The position numbers and the translations under genes were made by a program. Below are positions 40,840 through 50,768 of a DNA stretch of 64,000 bases, piece by piece. Location of the stretch: positions 23,518,656 through 23,582,655 of the forward strand of contig OY755242.1 of the NCBI GenBank assembly GCA_963576725.1, given 5' to 3'. Below the pieces are notes generated by a model. That model ran no database searches. It saw only the letters and a list, made by a program, of their open reading frames with translations, and was not told the DNA's origin. The stretch's first letter is position 1, and the number at the start of each line of letters is the position of its first letter. Source of the DNA: Azorinus chamasolen (lineage: Eukaryota > Mollusca > Bivalvia > Cardiida > Solecurtidae).

Positions 40840-41285
40840 ACGGGAAACATAAAACATGGCACAGGATAATGTAACGAATCTATACGGGTAAATGAGACAT
40901 GGCACATAATAATGTAACGAATCTATACGGGTTTTACGGGAAATATGAGACATGACGCAGGATAATGTAACGAATCTATACGGGTAAATGAGACATGACA
41001 CAGAATAATGTAACGAATCTATACGGGTTACACGTGAAACACGAGACATGACACAGGATAATGTAACGAATCTATACGGGTTACACGTGAAACACGAGAC
41101 ATGACACAGGATAATGTAACGAATCTATACGGGTTACACGTGAAACACGAGACATGACACAGGATAATGTAACGAATCTATACGGGTTACACGTGAAACA
41201 CGAGACATGACAAAGGATAATGTAACGAATCTATACGGGTTACACGTGAAACACGAGACATGACAAAGGATAATGTAACGAATCG
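40840..41285. repeat. 53-bp minisatellite, about 8 units
   Basis: Unit GATAATGTAACGAATCTATA, CGGGTTACACGTGAAACACG, AGACATGACACAG. Earlier units are shorter (CGGGTAAATGAGACATG). The array ends at GAATC and passes directly into TACA/TCCA repeats. Confidence 0.95.
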
Positions 41286-42294
41286 CTATACATACATCCA
41301 TACATACATCCATACAAACATACATCCATCCATACAAACATCTATCCATCCATCCATCCATCCATCCATCCATCCATCCATACATACATACATACATACA
41401 TACATACATACATACATACATACATACATACATACATACATACATACATACATACATACATACATACATACATACATACATACATACATACATACATACA
41501 TACATACATACATACATACATACATACATACATACATACATACATACATACATACATACATACATACATACATACATACATACATACATACATACATACA
41601 TACATACATACATACATACATACATACATACATACATACATACATACATACATACATACATACATACATACATACATACATACATACATACATACATACA
41701 TACATACATACATACATACATACATACATACATACATACATACATACATACATACATACATACATACATACATACATACATACATACATACATACATACA
41801 TACATACATACATACATACATACATACATACATACATACATACATACATACATACATACATACATACATACATACATACATACATACATACATACATACA
41901 TACATACATACATACATACATACATACATACATACATACATACATACATACATACATACATACATACATACATACATACATACATACATACATACATACA
42001 TACATACATACATACATACATACATACATACATACATACATACATACATACATACAAACATGCATACATGCATACATACATACATACATACATGCATACA
42101 TGCATACATGCATACATGCATACATACATGCATACATGCATTACATGCATACATGCATACATGCATACATGCATACATGCATGCATGCATACATGCATAC
42201 ATGCATGCATGCATGCATACATGCATGCATGCATACATACATGCATGCATGCATACATACATACATACATGCATACATACATACATACATACAT
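41286..42294. repeat. (TACA)n tract, about 680 bp uninterrupted, with mosaic flanks
   Basis: 41343-41378 is (TCCA)n. About 41379-42055 is (TACA)n with no visible interruption, roughly 169 units. 42057-42294 mixes TGCA and TACA units. The YIHT/MYVC frames on both strands are low-complexity artefacts. Its homogeneity suggests recent expansion; copy number in an assembly should be treated as approximate. Confidence 0.97.
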
Positions 42295-42544
42295 TTTTGA
42301 AGCCGCGCATTATATATACATGCCATCGTCAAGACTTCGCCAAACATAAAGTAAATAGAAAACAGCCATACAAATAACAGCATGCATTTAATGCGTTGTT
42401 ACCCGTATGATGCATACAGCACTGATAACAATTAGAATTATCTTGTTTATTTCAGTTAAACATCTTTAAAGAAAACCACATACAATGTTCAGACGTATGT
42501 CTAATTCTGTGTTACTTTCATCCTGCATTAAGAAACCACCTGTT

Positions 42545-42711
42545 TTAACCCATTCCCTCATATTGACGACTTTTGACGACTCTCTGTAAAAGTGATGTTG
42601 CGAAACCATTGTGATGAATAGAGCATTTGCTCCTATAGGAGCCGTATGGTCTGTGTCTACTACTCTGTTTGCAAAGGTGTAGAATATCATATATATGGAG
42701 TAAAGGGTTAA
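42545..42711 (+). mobile_element. Chimeric MITE: left half family A, right half family E
   Basis: Bounded by TTAA at 42545 and 42708. The left half is family A throughout (TTAACCCATTCCCTCATATT, GCGAAACCATTGTGATGAAT, AGAGCATTTG). The right half is family E (GCCGTATGGTCTGTGTCTAC, CTCTGTTTGCAAAGGTGTAG, GGAGTAAAGGGTTAA). The switch is at the shared core CTCCTATAGGAG (42630-42641). The hairpin arms therefore do not pair. Seen directly; the mechanism is inference. Confidence 0.9.
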
Positions 42712-43214
42712 TCCTTTCAATGGCCTAGAAAACTGTCAATGTTTCCGTCTTTGATTCAAAGATGAACCATAGATACTAAAATTCAAAGTTTTGTCGTCCA
42801 CAAATCACATCGACAATTTGCATATAAATAGCGTTTTCCAAGTTCCCCCAATTCCACCTTCTTGGGCAAGGTTGTTTCAACCTTGTTCTTACGTAATTAC
42901 CAATGAATATTTAAACAATTGATTTGATCAGTCTCCGAGGAAGGTTTTGTTTAGACAAAAACCATGCTTTATGTGATTGGCAATTCAGTAAAAGAAATTC
43001 GATGAAAGGTTTTTTTACGAAGTGAACACTAGAAATAGTTACCCTTATATCTCAAGTTGCGACTTAAACGAGTAACTCGTCGTCTCATCAGGATCGAAGC
43101 TGTCTGATATTCAGGGAATCGTGTCTTAAAAATTGGGTCGACGCGGAAGCTGTCCGAATTGTACTAAATCCAGATTGGAGTAGACGTCAGCCTACTTTTA
43201 CAGCGGGGTCAGGA
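42712..43214. other. Intergenic, no gene seen
   Basis: AT-rich unique-looking sequence. One B-type arm (GAGTAACTCGTCGTCTCATC, GGATCGAAGCTGTCTGA) is at about 43070-43110. Confidence 0.45.
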
Positions 43215-43633
43215 TTAACCTTTAGCTTGCTGAGCTAATTACAGTAAAACCTCTCTATAACGGCCACTAAATTACATCAAGTATTTTGTGATACAGGCAG
43301 GTGGCTGCATAAAGCAAGGTGAAAGTAAAACAGAACGCTCCTATAGGAGTGTTCTGTTTTACTTTCACCTTGCTTTAAGCAGCCACCTGCCCTAAATACC
43401 AACTAATTGACACAATTAAGTGACCGTTATAGAGAGGTTTTAGTGTACTTTTAGACAACTTTTTACCCACTACATTTTCAAACTCAAGCTATAATGAATT
43501 AGCATATCAAAATCCTACCAGGGCATCAAACAGTTTGGATCCTAATGAGACGCCGAGTTACTCGGCGTCTCATCTGGACCCAAACTGTTTGCCTATGTAA
43601 TAACTCATCTACCTATAGCAGGCTAAAGGTTAA
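43215..43633 (+). mobile_element. Family K MITE interrupted by family C
   Basis: Ends TTAACCTTTAGCTTGCTGAG and AGCAGGCTAAAGGTTAA. Internal sequence after the insertion (ACCCACTACATTTTCAAACT, B-type hairpin AAACAGTTTGGATCCTAATG / core GACGCCGAGTTACTCGGCGT) aligns with the empty copy at 18796-19010. Confidence 0.85.
43240..43446 (+). mobile_element. Family C MITE inside family K
   Basis: TA-CAGTAAAACCTCTCTATAA at the left and GAGAGGTTTTAGTG-TA at the right. Core GAACGCTCCTATAGGAGTGT. The TA on each side is the target duplication, supported by the uninterrupted K copy at 18796. Confidence 0.92.
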
Positions 43634-43779
43634 TTACTTACAAGACAATCGATTCTTGTAGTCTTCTAAAATTTATAACTTGGACTTCTCCACTGCACTC
43701 AATGTATGTTTTTCTGACCCCCGTTGGTATATTCATTACGTAACCCTGCTCGTACTAAACGTGAATTGACTGGCATCTG

Positions 43780-43930
43780 TACGCATCTGCTTGGGTATAG
43801 ATAAGACGCCGAGTAACTCGGCATCTAGTCAGGGTTCAAGCTGTTCGACACTCGGCCAACAGTTTCTTAACTCACACGCTGCCAATGTCACATCTGTGAT
43901 TACCTGTAGTATCTCGGCGTCTCATGTTCG
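43780..43930. mobile_element. Family B hairpin remnant
   Basis: GCTTGGGTATAGATAAGACG, core CGAGTAACTCGGCATCTAGT, CAGGGTTCAAGCTGTTCGAC, then a further arm TATCTCGGCGTCTCATG at about 43908. Ends decayed. Confidence 0.55.
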
Positions 43931-43934
43931 TTAC

Positions 43935-44615
43935 TGTTGTTGTAACGGAAAATAAACAACAGGGCCCTGATGGCATTGATATTGCTCAAAAGACATTTAG
44001 AGGATAAAAAATTCAAAATGTTCACTATAAGTTTCAATAGAAAACTGACCATCCACGGATGGGGGCCTCATTAGATCCCAGGGGCATAATTCATATATCT
44101 TTTGTAGAGGATTTCAATGTGATGCTATGTGCCGAATATGAAAACTAAGAACCTTCCAGTTTCAGAGGAGAATATGTTCACTTTGTGTTTCTATAGAAAA
44201 CTGGCCACCCCTAGGGCGGTGCCACATTTGACCTCTGGGACATAATTTACATATATGTTTGTAGTGGACTGAAAATAATGTTTTATGCAAAATATGAAAG
44301 CTGAGAACCATCCAGTTTCAGAGGAGAAGATTTTCAAAGTTTTCTCTATATGTTTCTATAGAAAACTAGCCACCCCTGGGGCGGGACCTATTTTGACCCC
44401 ATGGGCATAATTTGAATAAATTTTGTAGAGGACCTACAGACGATGTTATGTGCCAAAGATGAAAGCTGAGAACCCTGTAAGTTTTTAAAGGTTCAAATTG
44501 TTGACGACAGACGATGCACGACGCACACCACAAGACGCACGCCGACAGACGACGGACATTAGGCGATCACAAAAACATACCTAGAGCATAAGGTGCTCAA
44601 CTGAAAAGCAGACGA
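43935..44615 (+). mobile_element. Pearl/Helitron-like element with 3 core repeats
   Basis: Three ~150-bp units containing TTTCTATAGAAAACTGGCCA-type starts, CACCCCTGGGGCGGGACCTA, GGGCATAATTTGAATAAATT and GCTGAGAACC(C/A)T. They are followed by a spacer of GACG/ACGC strings (GACGACAGACGATGCACGAC, ACGCCGACAGACGACGGACA), TTAGGCGATCACAAAA and a terminal hairpin GAGCA-TAAGG-TGCTC. This layout (tandem core, GACGGACA spacer, terminal hairpin) is that of bivalve Pearl-type elements, often regarded as Helitron-like (general knowledge). Confidence 0.75.
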
Positions 44616-44738
44616 CAAAATTACACCGACAAAATTATCTGGCAACGAAAGAGTTAAAAGCTTGCAGGAATTGGATGCAACTAAAAATTATAAGAAGCAG
44701 AGTTTTAGCATACTTTATCATTTTCAGCATAATAAGAT

Positions 44739-44959
44739 TTAACCCGTTCCCTCATAGGCTAAGTTTAGATCTATCCACTCTGAATAAATCTACCGAAAAG
44801 GAGCATTAACTAAATTATTTTAGAATTTTGTAGTTTGAAACCATTGTGATAAATAGAGCATTTGCTCCTATAGGAGCAAATGTTCTATTTATCCCAATGG
44901 TTTCAACAGGTGATTTTTACAGAGGTGTAGAAAGGCGTGTTTATGGAGGAAAGGGTTAA
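44739..44959 (-). mobile_element. Family A MITE with family E-like right end
   Basis: TTAACCCGTTCCCTCATAGG at the left and an A hairpin (44838-44905, core CTCCTATAGGAGC). The right end reads AGAGGTGTAGAAAGGCGTGT, TTATGGAGGAAAGGGTTAA, which resembles the right flank of family E rather than GTCGTCAATATGAGGGAATG. The copies at 48595 and 53113 share this form. Confidence 0.85.
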
Positions 44960-45125
44960 AACGAATTTAACCCTTTATTCCATGAATATTCATGTAAGAA
45001 ATTATGAATATTCATTAGAATAAGTTTTATAATTACACATGAAAACATTACATTTTGACCCTAATACCTTTGTCTGCTCTGTTGGTTTTTGACATCAAAA
45101 TACGTGTAGATCTTCATGGATAGCC
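44960..45125. mobile_element. Family E left half
   Basis: TTTAACCCTTTATTCCATGA, TATTCATGTAAGAAATTATG and CTGCTCTGTTGGTTTTTGAC. Merges into the D-derived satellite. Confidence 0.5.
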
Positions 45126-45815
45126 ATGCAGCTTTCTAAATATTTTTTTTCGTCCTGCATTTAGCTACTTACCTGCCTTTAAGATACACAATTAGCTACA
45201 TACCTGCCTTTAAGACACACAATTAGCTACTTACCTGCCTTTAAGATACACAATTAGCTACATAACTGCCTTTAAGCCACTCACTTAGCTACATGCATGC
45301 CTTTAAGACACGCGATAAGCTACTCATCTGCCTTTTAAGCCACACAATTAGCCACTTACCTGCCTTTAAGATACATAATTAGCTACATACCTGCCTTTAA
45401 GACACACAATAAGCTACTTACCTGCCTTTTAAGACACACAATGAGCTACTCAGCTGCATCTAAGCTACACGATTAGCTACATACCTGCCTTTAAGACACA
45501 CAATTAGCTACTTACCTGCCTTTAAGACACACGATAAGCTACTCACCTGCCTTTTAAGCCACACAATTAGCTACTTACCTGTCTTTAAGACACACAATTA
45601 ACTACTTACATGCATTTAAGACACCAAAATAGCTACTTACCTGCCTTTAAGACATCCAATTAGCTACTTACCTGCATTTAAGACATCCAATTAGCTACTT
45701 ACCTGCATTTAAGACACATAATAAGCTACTTACCTGCCTTTAAAACACACAATTAGCTACTTACCGGCATTTTAGACAAACAATTAGCTACTTACCTGCC
45801 TTTAAGATACACAAT
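45126..45815. repeat. 31-bp satellite (about 21 units) derived from a family D arm
   Basis: Unit TTAGCTACTTACCTGCCTTT, AAGACACACAA with minor changes (AGATAC, AAGCTAC, TGCATTT). It begins inside GCAGCTTTCT..TTTTCGTCCTGCATTTAGCT, the right half of a family D element (compare TCCTGCATTAAGCTACCACC, TGCC, TTTAA at 46885 and 8870). The array is therefore an amplified piece of a D right arm. Repeat seen directly; origin by match. Confidence 0.85.
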
Positions 45816-45849
45816 AAGACTCATGGCTGGTGGTCCTCTGATTTGGGTA

Positions 45850-46056
45850 TACAGTAAAACCTCTCTATAGCGGCCACTCAATTGTGTTAATGAGTTGGTA
45901 TTTAGGGCAGGTGGATGCTTAAAGCAAGGTGAAAGTAAAACAGAACGCTCCTACAGGAGCGTTTTGTTTTACTTTCACCTTGCTTTAAGCAGCCACCTGC
46001 CTCTAACACAAACTACTTGATGTATTTTAGTGGCCGTTATAGAGAGGATTACTGTA
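45850..46056 (+). mobile_element. Family C long-palindrome MITE
   Basis: TA-CAGTAAAACCTCTCTATAG at the left and GAGAGGATTACTG-TA at the right. Core GAACGCTCCTACAGGAGCGT, the same variant core as 40403. Confidence 0.92.
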
Positions 46057-46452
46057 TCTGTAGTTGTGATATTTAGTGAACTATATCTAAGGTTTGCTAA
46101 CTCTTTACCTCATGCTTGTGAGAAATAATGATGTGGTGAATTTGAGTCAGACGAAATGTTAGTGTGACCTATGAACATACCTGTATTTTGATCACGGGAA
46201 AGGCTGTAAAATCCTATCTGTAGTATTCTATAAGCCAGTGGATTCTGTTCTTGTTTTAATCTGTTTGCAAATGGGTTGAAACGTGTTTCAGTAAAGGATT
46301 AAGCGCGATCTGACTTGCGTTGTCAAACGGCTTGTATCTATTTGACACCCGGACAGATAACACATCGAGTAAGGGTGTATGTATATATTTGACACTCGGG
46401 TATTTTTTTCTTTAAAAGTATGTTTGGACTTGAACTTGCATCATTTCGGAGT

Positions 46453-46660
46453 TTAACCCATTCCTTCATAGGTCATGTTTAGATCCAATAGTTTTGAATG
46501 AACCTACCGAAAAAAGCATTTTCTAGAAAAAAAGTAAACGTTTAGAATTGTACAGTTATGAAATCAGTGTGATAAATAGAGCATTTTCGCCCTATTTATC
46601 ACAATGGTTTTAAATTCTGTTTTAAAAAGTCACGTATACAGATGTTTTAAAAGGCGTCAA
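46453..46660 (-). mobile_element. Family A MITE with shortened hairpin
   Basis: TTAACCCATTCCTTCATAGG at the left. The hairpin is reduced to GATAAATAGAGCATTTTCGC, CCTATTTATCACAATGGTTT: the core is lost. The right end is not clearly bounded by TTAA. Confidence 0.7.
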
Positions 46661-46760
46661 TGATTACGAAGATGCAGGATAAGTGCTAGTCTCTACTTGT
46701 AACGTATTTTTAAAATGCATAAACATTACAAAAAGCAAATTGTTATATGCTAAAATGATG

Positions 46761-46967
46761 TACATTAAAACCCCTCTAAAGCGGCCAGCAAAAAGGGGCA
46801 TAATTCACAGTGGCAAAGGCAGGTGGTAGCTCAATGCAGGACGAATGTTATGCAGAAAGCTCCTATAGGAGCTTTCTGCATAACTTTCGTCCTGCATTAA
46901 GCAATCACCTGCTTATGAAGACAGCCATATTTGTTCATTTAGTGGTCACATTAGAGGGGTTTTACTA
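46761..46967 (+). mobile_element. Family D palindromic MITE
   Basis: TA-CATTAAAACCCCTCTAAAG at the left and GAGGGGTTTTACTA at the right. Perfect core GCAGAAAGCTCCTATAGGAG, CTTTCTGC, embedded in TTAATGCAGGACGAA-type arms. Good reference copy for D. Confidence 0.92.
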
Positions 46968-47330
46968 AGAAACCCATCCAATCAACGCTGAAAAAACAAA
47001 ACTTCTATGTGTTTGATGTTGAGGACTCTATGTAATTTTCTAATGTATTAGTGTTCTATTCGGGTTACGTTTTAGTTTCGTAACTGTTTGACAAAGGCAA
47101 ATTATCCGTTGTACAACACAAACATAAACAGTGGCATGTTTGATATAAGTTCAAATTCACAATCTTCATAATAATGATTGAACATAACAAATACCAAGTT
47201 TTATAATATTATTGAACATATTCGTTTATTGTGGGGACTATCCCTTTAAGTCTTTTGCCGCTATTTATTTCCGTCTATAAACTTCGTCTCTGTTTAAAAA
47301 TTCTTCCATGTTGACAACATCTAATAATAT

Positions 47331-47539
47331 TACAGTAAACCCCCTCTAATGAGACCACCTAAAAGAGGTATAATTATGGGTGGTAGAGGCAGGTGATTGC
47401 TTAATGCACGACAAAAGTAATGCAGAGAGCTCCCATCGGAGCTTTCTGCATTACTTTTGTCATGCATTAAGCAATCACCTGCTTATAAATACACACATGT
47501 TTATTCATTAAGTGGTAGCATTAGAGGGGTTGTAATGTA
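47331..47539 (+). mobile_element. Family D palindromic MITE
   Basis: TA-CAGTAAACCCCCTCTAATG at the left and GAGGGGTTGTAATG-TA at the right. Core AGAGAGCTCCCATCGGAGCT. A B-type hairpin remnant follows directly (47545-47615, AAACAGTTTGGATCCTGATG). Confidence 0.9.
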
Positions 47540-47754
47540 GTATCAAACAGTTTGGATCCTGATGAGACACCGTGTGACACGACGTCACATCTGGATTCAA
47601 ATTGTTTCCGAAGGGGTCAAAGATTCGCCATCGCAGCGACAGATCTAAAATAAGTTTTGATTAACAGAACACTGTTTTTTGCACATTGTGTAGATTTGTT
47701 CCGCTGTTGGAATCTAGGGATTCATGTCCTTCAGAGATTACCTGTCATGTTACG

Positions 47755-48116
47755 TACAGTAAATTCTCGCTAATACGACCACACAAAAGAATAATAATTC
47801 TGGATTTTAACCCTTTCGCTGCCAATGTCGGATATGTGATTACCTATGCAAACAGTTTGGATCCAGATGAGACGCCGAGTAACTCGGCGTCTCATCAGAA
47901 TCCAAACTCTTTGTTACTGTTACTATGGTTTTGAAACAAAAATGAAGAAATTCAAAAGAATGAAATTTGTAGCAGACGACAAAATTAGCAGACGACAGAG
48001 TTTGGCAGCGAAAGGGTTAAACAGGTAGTAACTGTTATACAGGATAAAGGGAACACCTGTTATATAGACTACTACGTTAATAAACTAGATGGTCACATAA
48101 GCGAGACTTTGCTGTA
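47755..48116 (+). mobile_element. Decayed family D-like element with nested family B
   Basis: Left end TA-CAGTAAATTCTCGCTAAT A and right end AGATGGTCACATAAGCGAGA, CTTTGCTG-TA. The family B element 47807-48020 occupies a TTAA inside. Confidence 0.7.
47807..48020 (+). mobile_element. Family B MITE, TTAA-flanked, reference copy
   Basis: TTAACCCTTTCGCTGCCA at the left and TGGCAGCGAAAGGGTTAA at the right: 18-bp perfect TIR. Hairpin 47849-47913: CAAACAGTTTGGATCCAGAT, core GACGCCGAGTAACTCGGCGT. Two GCAGACGAC motifs lie near the right end. Confidence 0.93.
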
Positions 48117-48594
48117 ATCGTAGTTTAAATAGCGCCCCTACCCGACTCGACCACCTCCCCAACTACATGTATACCGTCTCCCCCACCTCCATCTCCCACC
48201 TTCCCCGGAATTCGGTAACTTTTCGCTTTAACAATTTGTTAATGAGTATGGTATCTAACAGAACTATTATTCCAATCATGTCTTGTTTTTTTTCTTCTGT
48301 AATTTCTAATACGAAATGCAATGGTATCGTTAAATTAAATGACACTCCACCAGAATCAAAATGCACTCATCTGAATTTTATAGAAGTTTGCTTGTACGTT
48401 AGATAAGAATATGAAAACCTTCGGAAACAATCATAATCACTATGTAGCCATGTATTTGTCTTAACCCTTATAACGTTAAGCGTGGCCTGATTGTCATTGG
48501 GACACAGCCTGGATCTAGACGAGACACTGAGTAAGTTGGTGTTTCATCAGTATACAAACAGTTGATTACGGTTTGATAGTAGCTTCTGCATGTC
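48117..48594. other. Intergenic, no supported gene
   Basis: A 66-codon open stretch at 48366-48163 (minus), VSFNLTIPLHFVLEITEEKK.., is bounded by a stop immediately upstream and has no recognised match. A worn B/E-type hairpin is at about 48505-48560. Confidence 0.4.
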
Positions 48595-48827
48595 TTAACC
48601 CATTCCCTCATAGGCTATTTTAGATCCAACCTCTTTGAATAAATGTACCGAAAAGGAGCATTAACTAGAGAAAAGGACAATTTTAGAATTTTGAATTGCA
48701 GTTTGAAACAATTGTGATAAATAGAGCATTTGTTCCTATATGAACAAATGCTCTATTTATCATAATGGTTTCAATAGGTGATTTTTACAGAGGCGTAGAA
48801 AGGCGTATTTATGGAGGAAAGTGTTAC
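48595..48827 (-). mobile_element. Family A MITE with family E-like right end
   Basis: TTAACCCATTCCCTCATAGG at the left and AGAGGCGTAGAAAGGCGTAT, TTATGGAGGAAAGTGTTA at the right. Hairpin core TTGTTCCTATATGAACAAAT with compensating changes on both arms (TTC/GAA), so pairing is kept. Confidence 0.85.
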
Positions 48828-49707
48828 ATGAACAGTAAACTATTCAGCAAATTAACTAGAGCAGAAGTTTTGTGATCCGTATGAGAAGGATTGATTTAGA
48901 CCCCATGGTATAAAGCTTTGTAATAAACACTGTACAAGTGAACACTCTTGTTTTCATGTCTTATGAGGCCTTTAAACCTTTGAACTTGAGAAACAGTTGT
49001 TTGGACATCTAGAAACAGTGTAGATACAAAACAAACAGCTCATGTAGGAGCCTTCTGATCAGGGTCAGTCTGGTTGGCGCTCAAAGTCACCTCGCAAATT
49101 ATACATTTTATTCTGAACGGACTATATTTTTATGTAATGATTGGCCTTTTTCTTTTTGAAAAGTCAGCATTTAAAGGCGTGATTGCCAACAGCAACAGGA
49201 AATCGATGACAACGATCTCACTGAAACCATGTGATACTGTAAGAAAATCGATATAAAATTGACAATCGGCTGTCCGGATATTTAACCCTTTTCACGCTGT
49301 TAGCGTACATATCTATATTTGCACATGGTGTAGACCCATATGAAACAGATCCTAGACTATGAGTTTGAACTATTTGCCATTGTAATTTAGTGACTGTATA
49401 GATCCAACTTTAGAATGATTTACCTAATTAATATTCATCGTGAATAGAGTCATATTTAAACATTCAGCATAGGAAGGACTAACTGATGCACGTATTGATT
49501 GTTGATGATTCAGTCTCTAGGCTTTATAAGTTACTACCGATTTCCATAACTCGTGACATAATCACAAATACTTGTATACAACAGGTTTTACAGTAAAACC
49601 TTTACTCGATAGAATGAAAGAAACAAAGTAGACCCATATCACACAGCTCCAACAAGAGCCATCTAATCAGCGTCTACTGTTTCTGCTTATGGAATTATAT
49701 TTACATG
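48828..49707. other. Intergenic with family E remnants
   Basis: E-type arms at 49015-49080 (AAACAGTGTAGATACAAAAC, CAGGGTCAGTCTGGTTGGC), 49284-49490 (TTAACCCTTTTCACGCTGTT, TGGTGTAGACCCATATGAAA, AAGGACTAAC) and 49590-49695 (AAACAAAGTAGACCCATATC, ATCAGCGTCTACTGTTTCTG). No gene seen. Confidence 0.5.
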
Positions 49708-49915
49708 TACAGTAAAACCTCTCTATAAAGGACACTAAAGTGTCTTAATGAGTTGGTATTTAGGACAGGTGGCTACTTAAAGCAAGTAGAAAGTAAAACA
49801 AAACGCTCCTATAGGAGCGTTCTGTTTTACTTTCACCTTGCTTTAAGCAACCAACTGTCTTCAACACAAACTATTTGATGTAATTTAGTGGTCGTTATAG
49901 AAAGGTTTTACTGTA
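49708..49915 (+). mobile_element. Family C long-palindrome MITE
   Basis: TA-CAGTAAAACCTCTCTATAA at the left and GAAAGGTTTTACTG-TA at the right. Core AAACGCTCCTATAGGAGCGT. Confidence 0.92.
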
Positions 49916-50103
49916 CCATTAATATTTTTTTCAGCTTATAACTATTCATGACGTCAGCTTTTGCTACATGAATATTCAACAGGTAAAGTGTTAATTTACG
50001 GGTATATGTTTCTGCTGAACTTGCAAATGTTAATAGCAATGCGACTTTCGTCTTACATTGGGTACGTAAAACTACTGCATGGGCTCGTAATCAATGTAGA
50101 CAA

Positions 50104-50280
50104 ATACTAACTTCTATGTGTATGGTCCCCGCCTGAACAGATTTGGCACAGACAAAATATCTTCACTGTGTACACGTATTTCGCGGTGCAATCACTGCTG
50201 TGGAGTGCACTGGTTGCATAATCAACTTGTAAATAGTGCAGACAGCTCCTACAGGACGTGAATAGCAAGCGAAGCGTTAA
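50104..50280 (-). mobile_element. Family F MITE that has lost a hairpin arm
   Basis: Right-end pieces (TATCTTCACTGTGTACACGT, GCAATCACTGCTGTGGAGTG, GTAAATAGTGCAGACAGCTC) end at CTACAGG. The sequence then jumps to ACGTGAATAGCAAGCGAAGC, GTTAA. The second arm and part of the CCTGATGAG segment are missing. Confidence 0.8.
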
Positions 50281-50547
50281 CGAAACGTTAAAACTAACTT
50301 TGGTTTCAGCATACATAGTTTTTCAAAATAATAAGGTCAGACGTAAACATTTTGAAGATACTGCCTCATTTTAATGACGGATATGTCTTCATTATTTTTA
50401 TAAAAAGACACGAATTATTTCCAACATTGTCATTCTGGTATTGTTCTAAGGATCTGGTTAGTCAAAATAAGACATTTAAAGGTTATAAAATACATTACAA
50501 ACTCGTTGAAACTTTATACGTTTGCAAGTCTGTTTAAGATTTTTCAG

Positions 50548-50768
50548 CTACGTGTTAAACTTGGCGTATGGACATCCGCCTGGGCGCTGGAAATTCGTCA
50601 GGGTTGCAATCAACGGATTTGGATCGTAGAAGACCTCGATGGATTGGATTTTGAGGTCTTCATTCACCCGAACGACACAACTGCCGTACATTTCTATTGT
50701 TTCGTTGTTAGGCGGTGTGTCTTTGTACGGCCCCTCCCATTTTCCCCAGTGGCGCCAAGTGAATGACA
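50548..50768 (-). CDS. Terminal exon, SnoaL/NTF2-like 'pathogen-related protein' family
   Basis: Minus strand. The acceptor ends CCGACAG (AG at 50770-50769), then codes VSFTWRHWGKWEGPYKDTPP, NNETIEMYGSCVVRVNEDLK, IQSIEVFYDPNPLIATLTNF and the short end QRPGGCPYAKFNT before TAG at 50550-50548. The exon starts in phase 1 (the first codon GTG is split), matching the single G left by the exon at 52694-52478. Motifs FxWRHWGxxEGPY, EMYG and EVFYDP are those of SnoaL-like proteins annotated as pathogen-related protein in plants and of their animal homologues. These are small alpha+beta-barrel cytosolic proteins of unclear substrate. The + strand frame over the same bases is a shadow. Earlier exons beyond 52694 are not identified in this window. 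Confidence 0.78.

Noticed and set aside
41134..42310. Very long open frames on both strands (MYVC / YIHT repeats, up to 386 residues)
   Set aside because: They are translations of (TACA)n, which contains no stop in any frame. No start context or non-repeat domain.
45160..45815. A CRISPR-like array (regular 31-bp repeats)
   Set aside because: Units are contiguous, with no unique spacers, and derive from a transposon arm; the genome is eukaryotic.
48163..48406. Frames on both strands, one resembling a hydrophobic channel segment (VSFNLTIPLHFVLE)
   Set aside because: A stop sits directly upstream, there are no convincing splice sites and the similarity is too weak; treated as chance.
50506..50766. 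86-residue + strand frame over 50506-50766
   Set aside because: It is the antisense of the SnoaL-like exon, which has family motifs and splice sites on the minus strand.
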